Shown: positions 1 to 5,335 of the stretch, piece after piece
How the letters are laid out: each line of letters opens with the position of its first letter
Position numbering within the stretch: position 1 is the stretch's first letter
From: Chloroflexota bacterium
Lineage (GTDB): Bacteria; Chloroflexota; Ktedonobacteria; Ktedonobacterales; Ktedonobacteraceae
Length of the DNA stretch: 5,464 bases
Assembly: GCA_005881995.1 (NCBI GenBank)
Contig: VBHV01000297.1
Span: 1 to 5,464, forward strand
Direction: 5' to 3'
Notes under the pieces: generated by a model
Told to the model about the DNA's origin: nothing
What the model saw: only the letters and a program-made list of their open reading frames with translations
The model's database searches: none
Made by a program: the position numbers and the translations under genes

Positions 1-883
1 GGAATAACCGGAGACGAGTCGCGGATAATGGATTCTCAAGGGAAGCGAGCTGCACCTCCCGCCAGAACTGCTCAACCGTCTCGAATCGGGCATCCTGGCG
101 CAGTGACAGTGCGCGATGGACGGCATCGGCCACGGAGGCTGGAATCGCCGGAGCAAGCTGGTTCATAGGCGTGAGCGCATCTTTTCCCCTGTTCCCCAGG
201 TTTGTCAGACGGACAAGCGCATCCTCTGGAACGTTCCCCGTCAGCAGTGTATATACGGTTGCCCCAAGTCCATAGATATCGGTGCGCGGATCCGTCCCAG
301 TGCCATAGTGCTCAGGGGCTGCGAAGCCGGGCGAACCATGGCGCAGCTCGGTTGTGGTATTCTCGGGATTATACTCCTTGGCAATGCCGAAATCCACCAG
401 CATCGCCGTTCGATCGGTTGCTCTCAGGATGATGTTGGCCGGTTTAATGTCACGGTGCAGCACCGGTGGATGTTGCCGGTGCAGGTAGGCCACTGCCTCG
501 ATGATCGGTGCCATTATATCGAGTACTTCAGGCAAAGCGAAGCGCCTGTCGGGCTGCTCTCGCCAAACCTGTTCCAGGTTCGGGCCCTCGATATACTCCA
601 TGAGTAAATAAATCCGCTCGCTCTGCTCGTCAGTGAACAACCGGAAGACCCGCGGCAAGGCCGGGTGCTGCAAGCGCTCAAGCAGTTCGCTTTCGCGGGC
701 CAGCCGATCCCGCGCGTGTTGCGTCGGCTCTATCACCTCTTTGAGGGCAAACAGCGCGCCGTCGGCCTGCCGATCGCTCACCAGGTAGACCGCTCCAAAG
801 CCACCCGTGCCCAGGATCTCCTCTACCAGGTAGCGATCTCCTATCACGGCTCCCGGGAGGAGCAACATTTTTCCTGCCAGCAT
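1..883 (-). CDS. Serine/threonine protein kinase, N-terminal kinase domain (partial, runs off left edge)
   Basis: Hanks-type (PknB-like) kinase that phosphorylates Ser/Thr of partner proteins. Read on the minus strand from ATG at 883 it gives 294 residues with no stop before the edge. All catalytic elements are visible: glycine loop GTGGFGAV (25-32), ATP-anchoring Lys in FALKEV (K48), a likely helix-C Glu (E64 or E66), hinge MEYIEG (95-100), catalytic loop HRDIKPAN (143-150, D145 and N150), metal-binding DFG (164-166), activation segment GSPGFAAPE (183-191), DIYGLGATVYTLLTG (202-216) and a late QDARF. The kinase should therefore be active. An in-frame TGA at 889-887 lies two codons before ATG 883, so translation cannot start further upstream. 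A second in-frame ATG at 868, preceded by GGCAGGAAAA, is an equally good start and gives MLLLPGAVIGDRY, which looks typical of the family. What follows the kinase domain (membrane segment, sensor or repeat domain) lies outside the window. It is transcribed away from the operon on the right. Family certain; target unknown. Confidence 0.93.
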   Translation of the reverse strand, partial: MLAGKMLLLPGAVIGDRYLVEEILGTGGFGAVYLVSDRQADGALFALKEVIEPTQHARDRLARESELLERLQHPALPRVFRLFTDEQSERIYLLMEYIEGPNLEQVWREQPDRRFALPEVLDIMAPIIEAVAYLHRQHPPVLHRDIKPANIILRATDRTAMLVDFGIAKEYNPENTTTELRHGSPGFAAPEHYGTGTDPRTDIYGLGATVYTLLTGNVPEDALVRLTNLGNRGKDALTPMNQLAPAIPASVADAVHRALSLRQDARFETVEQFWREVQLASLENPLSATRLRLF

Positions 884-929
884 GGATCATCCCCCGCTTT
901 CTATGCCGTTGCGTTTCTCTCGTGGGAAG

Positions 930-943
930 ACTATACCAGTATA
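930..943 (-). promoter_or_regulatory. Candidate -10 region of the kinase promoter
   Basis: On the minus strand two overlapping -10-like boxes occur about 47-60 nt before the kinase start: TATACT (943-938) and TATAGT (935-930). The second is preceded by TGG (938-936), an extended -10 signature. I found no good -35 hexamer at the usual distance; GTGCAA is the best match for the first box. The assignment is inferred from position and sequence only. Confidence 0.35.
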
Positions 944-1118
944 CACGCACGTCTCCCCTCTTGCACAGTCCCGTGACCCCATAACACGAAGTGCATACCA
1001 CGTTCCTGTCGTCCGATCAGAAAAGGCGTGAACTGGCTCGCCAGGGACAGCCACCTCTTCTACTCATATACACTCCTACACTGTTTATATAGATACATCG
1101 CCAGGACAATCTGGCTAG

Positions 1119-1155
1119 CCAATTCCTCTTTGACAGCGATCTCACGCATGTGATA
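1119..1155 (+). repeat. 37-bp direct repeat, copy 1
   Basis: This 37-bp unit begins CCAATTCCTCTTTGACAGCG and recurs exactly 74 bp downstream with two mismatches (positions 1140 and 1145 against 1214 and 1219). It contains a perfect -35-like TTGACA (1130-1135). Sixteen bases further on lies GATATT (1152-1157), preceded by TGT (1149-1151), which is an extended -10-like arrangement. It could therefore be a promoter as well as a repeat. Confidence 0.85.
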
Positions 1156-1157
1156 TT
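1130..1157 (+). promoter_or_regulatory. Candidate promoter for the dehydrogenase-P450 operon
   Basis: TTGACA (1130-1135), a 16-bp spacer and GATATT (1152-1157) with an upstream TG (1149-1150) resemble a housekeeping sigma promoter with an extended -10. It points toward the operon. A transcript from here would have a leader of about 460 nt containing the inverted-repeat element at 1319-1592. The second repeat copy carries the same -35 box (1204-1209) with a weaker -10. The promoter is inferred; no start site can be read from sequence. Confidence 0.4.
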
Positions 1158-1192
1158 TCAAGGCTCTAGATGAGTGACTTCAATCATGACAA

Positions 1193-1229
1193 CCAATTCC
1201 TCTTTGACAGCGAACTCATGCATGTGATA
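1193..1229 (+). repeat. 37-bp direct repeat, copy 2
   Basis: Second copy of the unit at 1119-1155, 35 of 37 bases identical, separated from it by 37 bp of unrelated sequence. TTGACA is at 1204-1209. The corresponding -10 position reads GATAGC, a poorer match than in copy 1. The end of this copy forms part of GCATG-N6-CATGC (1220-1235), a perfect 5-bp inverted repeat not present at copy 1. Confidence 0.85.
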
Positions 1230-1373
1230 GCATGCAGCAACTCTCATATGTAATCATAGTAAGTAACCATAACCTGAAATGTAAGTTCGGTCCATGTGCG
1301 CGTCATTTTTTGCGCAGAGGGCGACGCCAGTATCGCCCAATACGCAGGGAAGCCCGGCCCATCGCCGGATGTG

Positions 1374-1431
1374 ATCCGTAGGGGCGAGGGCGGACGATGC
1401 GGGGCTGGGTGGGCCTTTAGGGTCGCCCGCG
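1374..1431 (+). repeat. Left 58-bp arm of large inverted repeat
   Basis: It pairs with 1481-1538. The outer 17 bp (ATCCGTAGGGGCGAGGG) and the inner 21 bp (1411-1431, around GCCTTTAGGGTCGCCC) match the other arm perfectly. The middle 20 bp match at 11 positions without any length difference, giving 49 of 58 matches by hand count. Immediately outside, CGGAT-GTG-ATCCG (1366-1378) forms a further small hairpin that overlaps the arm. Confidence 0.9.
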
Positions 1432-1480
1432 GGGTGGGGTGCGGTCATTTTCCCTCAAGATATCAGCGAGATGAACAGGA

Positions 1481-1538
1481 CGCGGGCGACCCTAAAGGCC
1501 CTCACCACCCCACGTCTGCCACCCTCGCCCCTACGGAT
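1481..1538 (-). repeat. Right 58-bp arm of large inverted repeat
   Basis: Reverse-complement partner of 1374-1431 across a 49-bp spacer (1432-1480). As RNA the two arms would form a long imperfect hairpin with a perfect 21-bp pair nearest the loop. It is not followed by a U-run, so it is not an ordinary intrinsic terminator. Confidence 0.9.
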
Positions 1539-1608
1539 GTTGATGGGCTTGATCTTCAGGTGACGCCTGGTGGGCGATCACAAGGATCGCCCAGGAGATT
1601 CGATGCTC

Positions 1609-1615
1609 AGGAGGT
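1609..1615 (+). promoter_or_regulatory. Ribosome binding site deciding the dehydrogenase start
   Basis: AGGAGGT is a full Shine-Dalgarno match, 10 nt before ATG 1626. It lies just outside the inverted-repeat element. It supports starting the dehydrogenase at 1626 and not at the open frame's upstream GTG at 1296. Confidence 0.8.
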
Positions 1616-1625
1616 ACGGTTAGTA

Positions 1626-2729
1626 ATGAAGACACGCACCGCAGTAGTATATGCGCCCGGTGAACCTATGCGCATTGAAGAGGTCGAGCTTGATCCACCA
1701 CATGAACACGAGGTGCAGGTACGCATGGTCGCTGCTGGCATCTGCCACTCCGACTATCACGTCGTTTCGGGTGAATTGCGCACCTACTTGCCAATGGCGC
1801 TCGGGCATGAAGGCGCGGGCGTGATCGAGGCGGTTGGCCCCGGCGTCACCGCTTGCACGGTGGGCGACCACGTTGTCCTTAGCTTTATTCCCACGTGCGG
1901 CTCCTGCCCGGCGTGCACCGCGGGACACGCCAACGCGTGCGAGAAAGCAGCTACAGCCACCAGCGGTCCCCTGCTCGATGGCACATTCCGCATGCATCGC
2001 GATAATGCCGATATCGGGCAATTCTGCCAGGTGGGCTCGTTCAGCGAACGCATCGTCGCCTCCGATTTGTCGGTTGTCCCCGTCCCCGATTCCTACCCAC
2101 TCAATCGCGCCGTCCTGCTCGGATGCGGCGTCCCCACCGGCGTTGGAGCAGTTCTTCACCGCGCCAAAGTCGCGCTGGGCAGCACTGTCATGGTCGTTGG
2201 CTGCGGCGGCATTGGCTCGAATATTATTCAGGGGGCTGTGTTAGCGGGGGCGCGTATCATCCTGGCGGTAGATATCCATGATTTCAAGCTCGAATATGCG
2301 CGCATGTTGGGAGCCACGCGTACCCTCAATTCCACCAGAGAAGACCCGGTGGAAGTTGCCAGGGAGCTGACAGGAGGACGAGGCATGGACTACGCCTTTG
2401 AAGCCATCTCCTCCCCTGCGACCATCGGCCAGGCCTATCGCGCCATCGGTAAAAATGGAACCATTGTCGTGGTGGGGCTGACGCCATTTACCGAGAAGTC
2501 GATTCCCATCTCGCCGCTTGACCTGGTGCTGTCCCAGAAAACCATCATGGGAACCCTCTATGGCGATTCGCAGCCGCGTGACGACATCCCCAACCTGCTC
2601 AAAATGTACGGAGCAGGCAAGCTGAAACTCGACGAGCTGGTAACACGCACCTACACGCTCGATCAAGTCAATGAAGCGTACGCTGATCTATTAGCTGGCC
2701 GCATTATTCGGGGAGTAATCGAATTTTAG
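1626..2729 (+). CDS. Zinc-dependent alcohol dehydrogenase (NDMA-type/Rxyl_3153-like MDR family)
   Basis: Medium-chain zinc alcohol dehydrogenase, 367 residues, the usual length, oxidising an alcohol to an aldehyde or ketone with NAD. Catalytic zinc ligands are C40, H61 (in GHEGAG) and C167 (in GCGVPTG). The structural zinc site is C91, C94, C97 and C105 (CGSCPAC...C). The Rossmann motif VGCGGIG lies at 191-197, and an acidic D216 at the end of the second strand favours NAD over NADP. LDGTFRMH (118-124), GQFCQVGSFSE (131-141) and RDDIPNLL (318-325) match my memory of the subfamily that includes NDMA-dependent and mycobacterial AdhD-like enzymes. The frame stays open upstream to a GTG at 1296, but those 110 codons run through the inverted-repeat element and look non-coding. 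ATG 1626 has the Shine-Dalgarno and begins with the normal family N-terminus MKTRTAVVYAPGEPM. It is the first gene of the operon, 13 nt ahead of the ligase. It is probably intact; the substrate is unknown. Confidence 0.92.
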   Translation: MKTRTAVVYAPGEPMRIEEVELDPPHEHEVQVRMVAAGICHSDYHVVSGELRTYLPMALGHEGAGVIEAVGPGVTACTVGDHVVLSFIPTCGSCPACTAGHANACEKAATATSGPLLDGTFRMHRDNADIGQFCQVGSFSERIVASDLSVVPVPDSYPLNRAVLLGCGVPTGVGAVLHRAKVALGSTVMVVGCGGIGSNIIQGAVLAGARIILAVDIHDFKLEYARMLGATRTLNSTREDPVEVARELTGGRGMDYAFEAISSPATIGQAYRAIGKNGTIVVVGLTPFTEKSIPISPLDLVLSQKTIMGTLYGDSQPRDDIPNLLKMYGAGKLKLDELVTRTYTLDQVNEAYADLLAGRIIRGVIEF

Positions 2730-2742
2730 GAAGGAGCGCGCC

Positions 2743-3927
2743 ATGAACATTGCTGAAGGACTCGCGCATGCAAAAAAGATAGCAGGCAGCCACGAGGCCA
2801 TTGTCTGCGGCGACACACGCTATACCTGGGAAGAGTTTGAGCAGCGTACCGACGCCCTGGCGCGCGGCCTGGCCTCCGTCGGCGTGCTGCGTGGAGACCG
2901 CGTAGCCGTCCTTATGCTCAACTGTCATCGTTACCTGGAATTGTATTACGCCTGTGCCCGTATGGGAGCGGTTATCGTCCCCCTCAACATTCGCCTGGCA
3001 CGCCCTGAAATCATCTTCATCCTCAACGATAGTGAAACCAAAGTACTAGTCGTAGACAAAGCCTTTGCGGTCCACATCGCCGGGCGCGAGGCCGTCCCCA
3101 CCCTTGAAGCCGTTATTTACAATGGTGAGGAAACACCCGCGAGCATGCTCAACTATGAGGATATCGTCAGCCAGGGATCACACATGATGGAGAGCGTTGA
3201 CCAGGAAATGGATGATGACGAACTCTCCGGCCTCTATTACACCGGCGGCACCACCGGACGCGCCAAAGGCGTGATGCTTTCGCATAAGAACGTCGTGTCG
3301 AATGCCATCAATGTCATTATGGCCGCCAGTTATACGCAGCAGGACACCTACCTGCACGCCGCGCCAATGTTCCACCTCGCAGATCTCGGTTCGACCTTCG
3401 CCATGACCATGGTTGGTGCGCGCCACGTCTTCATTCCATTGTTTAACCCCGTGCATGTCCTTCAAGCCATTTCGAACGAGAAAATCACCGCCACCTTGCT
3501 TGTTCCCACCATGGTTAACGCCGTTCTCAATCACCCCGACGCAGACAGCTACAACATCTCCAGTCTGCGCCGCCTCACCTACGGAGCCTCGCCCATGCCA
3601 CTTGAATTGCTCAAGAAGGGTTTAAGGAAATGGAGGCAGATATTTGCTCAGGGCTACGGCATGACCGAGACCTCTCCGCTGCTCACCGGCCTGGACACCT
3701 GGGATCACATCATCGACGGCACGCCTGAGCAGATGAGGCGCCTCAATTCCTGCGGAAAAGAAGCGCTGGGCGTCGAGGTGCGCGTCGTCAACGCCGATCT
3801 GGAGGACGTGCAGCCCGGTCTGAAGCAACAGACGCAGCCATCGTTGAGGGCTGGATGCACACGGGCGACCTCGCCACCATCGACGAGGAAAACTACATCT
3901 ACATCGTCGATAGAGCCAAAGATATGA
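2743..3927 (+). CDS. AMP-forming acyl-CoA ligase, N-terminal fragment
   Basis: This is the large N-terminal domain of the ANL (acyl/aryl-CoA ligase) superfamily, which activates a carboxylic acid as acyl-AMP before transfer to CoA. The ATP-binding P-loop is YTGGTTGRAKG (166-176), the substrate-side motif is MFHLAD (209-214), and the adenine-binding motif is QGYGMTET (303-310). The ATG at 2743 follows AAGGAG (2731-2736) with a 6-nt spacer. That site overlaps the end of the dehydrogenase stop region, so the genes are likely co-transcribed. Genuine homology stops at G359. The last 35 residues (LKQQTQPSLRA onward) are out-of-frame translation of the C-terminal domain's DNA. The fragment lacks motif A6 and the C-terminal domain with the catalytic lysine, so it is not expected to complete the reaction alone. 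A fatty or aromatic acid substrate cannot be chosen from sequence. Confidence 0.88.
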   Translation: MNIAEGLAHAKKIAGSHEAIVCGDTRYTWEEFEQRTDALARGLASVGVLRGDRVAVLMLNCHRYLELYYACARMGAVIVPLNIRLARPEIIFILNDSETKVLVVDKAFAVHIAGREAVPTLEAVIYNGEETPASMLNYEDIVSQGSHMMESVDQEMDDDELSGLYYTGGTTGRAKGVMLSHKNVVSNAINVIMAASYTQQDTYLHAAPMFHLADLGSTFAMTMVGARHVFIPLFNPVHVLQAISNEKITATLLVPTMVNAVLNHPDADSYNISSLRRLTYGASPMPLELLKKGLRKWRQIFAQGYGMTETSPLLTGLDTWDHIIDGTPEQMRRLNSCGKEALGVEVRVVNADLEDVQPGLKQQTQPSLRAGCTRATSPPSTRKTTSTSSIEPKI

Positions 3928-4250
3928 TCATCTCCGGTGGTGAAAATATCTACTCGGTCGAAGTAGAAAACGCCCTCTACACCCATCCCGCTGTGTTAGA
4001 AGTCGCCGTCATCGGCATTCCCCACGAAGCGTGGGGAGAAGCAGTCCACGCCGTAGTTGTCTGTAAACCTGGCGTGAATGCGACCGGCGAGGAGTTAATC
4101 GCCCACGCGCACACACAAATCGCCGGGTACAAAGTTCCGCGCAGCATCGAATTTATGACTGAAGCTCTCCCCAAAAGTGGCGCCGGCAAGATCCTCAAAC
4201 GAGACCTGCGCGAAAAACACTGGGAAGGCAAAAGCAAAAACGTCAATTGA
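3855..4250 (+). CDS. AMP-forming acyl-CoA ligase, C-terminal fragment
   Basis: This is the mobile C-terminal domain of the same ligase in a different frame. It has HTGD (2-5, the conserved nucleotide-binding Asp is D5), the hinge and A8 region IVDRAKDMIISGGENIYS (17-34), WGEAVHAVV (60-68), and PKSGAGKILKRDLR (106-119) with the adenylation lysine K112. Homologous sequence already begins at codon 3822, ahead of this ATG, so ATG 3855 is only the first usable start and not the ancestral one. GAGGG at 3846-3850 happens to lie 4 nt before it, and the frame overlaps the N-terminal fragment by 73 nt, so coupled translation of a free C-terminal domain is possible but unproven. The stop at 4248-4250 is 22 nt before the P450 start. 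Confidence 0.85.
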   Translation: MHTGDLATIDEENYIYIVDRAKDMIISGGENIYSVEVENALYTHPAVLEVAVIGIPHEAWGEAVHAVVVCKPGVNATGEELIAHAHTQIAGYKVPRSIEFMTEALPKSGAGKILKRDLREKHWEGKSKNVN

Positions 4251-4262
4251 GTATCCCAGAAA

Positions 4263-4268
4263 AGAGGT
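4263..4268 (+). promoter_or_regulatory. Ribosome binding site for the TTG-started P450
   Basis: AGAGGT lies 4 nt before TTG 4273. An in-frame TAA (4270-4272) directly abuts the TTG, so the P450 cannot start further upstream. Confidence 0.6.
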
Positions 4269-4272
4269 TTAA

Positions 4273-5325
4273 TTGTCTACTACCCCATTTGGCCTTGACC
4301 CATTTCCCTGGTTTAAGATGATGCGCCAGTCTGCGCCAGTCTACCGTGATCCAAATCGCCAAAATTGGAGCGTGTTCAGCTACAATGATGTGCAGCGCGT
4401 ACTCTCAGAACACAGCACCTTCTCGTCACAGTTCAATGACACCGGCCAGCTATTGGACGCGAGCATCATAAGTATGGACCCTCCACGTCACAGACAGCTG
4501 CGCTCGCTGGTCACACTGGCGTTCACGCCGCGCACCATTGCCCGGCTGACAACGCGCATCACCGAAATCGTCAATGAACTGCTCGACAAGGTCACGCCAC
4601 AGGGCCAAATGGATGTTATCAACGACCTTTCCTACCCCCTCCCCGTGATCGTCATAGCGGAACTACTCGGCATCCCGCACGAAGACCGCGCACGTTTCAA
4701 ACTCTGGTCAGATCAATTCGTCGGCGCAGCTCCTTCCTACGGCAAAGATCCGCAGGTGGAAATGGGCGATTACTTCAAATGGGTAATCGCGCAGCGCCGC
4801 AAGGAGCCTAAAGACGATCTGATCAGTGCACTGCTGGCCGCGCAGATCGATGGCAAACATCTCACAGAACAGGAGCTTCTGTTTCTCCAGAACCCGCAGG
4901 CCCTGGCCCGCTTGCAGGCCGATCCGGCGCTGCTGCCGGGCGCCATCGAGGAAGTGCTGCGCTACCGCTCCCCCGTCAAACTCATGTTTCGCGTCAACAC
5001 GCGGGACACGCGCATCGGCGACAAAGACATTTCCGCAGGATCGGGCGTCTCAGCCTGGATCGGTTCAGCAGACCGCGACGAAGCCCAGTTCCCCAACGCC
5101 GAGACATTCGATATCCACCGCTCACCCAATCGCCATCTGGCCTTTGGTCACGGCATCCACTTCTGCCTCGGCGCACCCCTCGCTCGCCTGGAATCCAAAA
5201 TCGCCCTGGATATCATGCTTGACCGCCTATCCAACACCCAGCGCAACCGCGACATCCCACTTGAACCCGTCTCGGCCTTCATCCTGTACGGTGTGAAGCA
5301 TATGCCAATCGTTTTTAAGAGGTAA
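4273..5325 (+). CDS. Cytochrome P450 lacking the I-helix (internally deleted)
   Basis: Bacterial class I-type soluble P450, expected to hydroxylate a lipid- or terpenoid-like substrate with electrons from a ferredoxin. Visible motifs are the C-helix SMDPPRHRQLR (67-77), the K-helix ExxR as EEVLR (E227, R230), ADRDEAQFPNAETFDIHR (266-283), and the heme loop FGHGIHFCLGAPLAR (291-305) with ligand C298. The protein has 350 residues against roughly 390-410 in the family. The shortfall is concentrated between ELL (201-203) and FLQNP (204-208). Here relatives have about 30 residues forming the I-helix, including the (A/G)GxET oxygen-activation motif. The junction is at 4881/4882 and keeps the frame. 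Without this helix, oxygen binding, proton delivery and probably folding fail, so the product is likely inactive. TTG 4273 gives the usual N-terminus STTPFGLDPFPWF; the ATG pair at residues 16-17 would cut into it. It could be a decaying gene or an assembly collapse. Confidence 0.88.
   Translation: MSTTPFGLDPFPWFKMMRQSAPVYRDPNRQNWSVFSYNDVQRVLSEHSTFSSQFNDTGQLLDASIISMDPPRHRQLRSLVTLAFTPRTIARLTTRITEIVNELLDKVTPQGQMDVINDLSYPLPVIVIAELLGIPHEDRARFKLWSDQFVGAAPSYGKDPQVEMGDYFKWVIAQRRKEPKDDLISALLAAQIDGKHLTEQELLFLQNPQALARLQADPALLPGAIEEVLRYRSPVKLMFRVNTRDTRIGDKDISAGSGVSAWIGSADRDEAQFPNAETFDIHRSPNRHLAFGHGIHFCLGAPLARLESKIALDIMLDRLSNTQRNRDIPLEPVSAFILYGVKHMPIVFKR
5317..5323 (+). promoter_or_regulatory. Ribosome binding site for the MaoC-type gene
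   Basis: AAGAGGT lies 12 nt before ATG 5336. It is formed by the last codons and first stop base of the P450 gene, so the downstream gene is translated from the same message. The spacer is somewhat long. Confidence 0.5.
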
Positions 5326-5335
5326 TAACTAACCC

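Larger units (their letters stand above)
1319..1592. mobile_element. Compound inverted-repeat element, MITE- or large REP-like, non-coding
   Basis: The element of about 274 bp is symmetrical. Each end carries a small hairpin with GGGCGA and TCGCCC arms: 1319-1338 on the left (6-bp stem, 8-nt loop) and 1572-1592 on the right (8-bp stem GGGCGATC/GATCGCCC, 5-nt loop). Between them lie two 58-bp arms in inverted orientation (1374-1431 and 1481-1538) flanking a 49-bp centre. AAGCCC/GGGCTT strings also sit in mirrored positions just outside the arms. No transposase is encoded, and I could not identify a clear target-site duplication. The symmetry fits a miniature inverted-repeat transposable element or a dispersed structured repeat. 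The family is not recognised, and the mobile nature is inference. Confidence 0.6.
884..1625. other. Divergent intergenic region, 742 bp, no convincing gene
   Basis: This gap separates the leftward kinase from the rightward operon. No reading frame in it gives recognisable protein. From the left it holds the kinase promoter candidate, an AT-richer stretch (about 1060-1100) and short inverted repeats: CTGGC-TC-GCCAG at 1033-1044, GCCAG-N6-CTGGC at 1100-1115, and the 10-bp palindrome TGGCTAGCCA at 1112-1121. These are followed by two copies of a 37-bp direct repeat, an AT-rich stretch (1236-1290), and a large inverted-repeat element (1319-1592) ending just before the ribosome binding site of the dehydrogenase. 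Similar TCGCCAGG(G)ACA strings at 1038-1049 and 1098-1108 could be half-sites for a regulator, but this is weak. Confidence 0.7.
2743..4250 (+). pseudogene. Acyl-CoA synthetase (AMP-forming), broken by an internal deletion with frameshift
   Basis: The two reading frames below make one FadD-type ligase. Homology in the first frame ends at DVQPG (last codon 3817-3819). It resumes in another frame at GAA 3822 with EATDAAIVEGWMHTGDL. Family members have about 19 residues between these points (the GEIxxRGPNVMxGYWxxP stretch, motif A6). Their absence, and the leftover CT at 3820-3821 that could be the end of the Pro codon of the PEAT motif, point to loss of about 55-58 bp. Without the break the protein would be about 520 residues, normal for the family. 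The alternative explanation is an assembly error. Confidence 0.75.

Noticed and set aside
116..976. Plus-strand and alternative-frame open frames across 116-607, 202-432, 665-976 and 678-1001
   Set aside because: They lie over the minus-strand kinase, or run from it into its upstream region in another frame, and show no family motifs. The kinase frame has every catalytic motif in order.
1119..1229. Minimal CRISPR array: two 37-bp repeats around a 37-bp spacer
   Set aside because: The geometry fits, but there are only two copies with two mismatches, no typical repeat ending such as GAAAC, no dyad in the repeat and no cas gene in the window. The promoter-like content explains it better.
1374..1538. 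Large hairpin as an intrinsic terminator for upstream transcription
   Set aside because: The loop is 49 nt, the arms are imperfect and no T-run follows the right arm. The kinase is also transcribed away from it.
1620..2666. Long minus-strand open frames opposite the dehydrogenase (1620-2159, 1784-2053, 2241-2666)
   Set aside because: They are shadows of a GC-rich coding strand. The translations carry no recognisable domain, and the plus strand has the complete zinc dehydrogenase.
3790..3927. Programmed ribosomal frameshift joining the two ligase frames
   Set aside because: A frame change alone would not restore the roughly 19 missing residues of motif A6, and I see no convincing slippery heptamer at the junction. 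A deletion explains the data better.
4826..5296. Second plus-strand frame inside the P450
   Set aside because: Its composition is Ser/Pro/Arg/Ala-rich with no motif, and it overlaps the frame holding the ExxR and heme-binding cysteine motifs.
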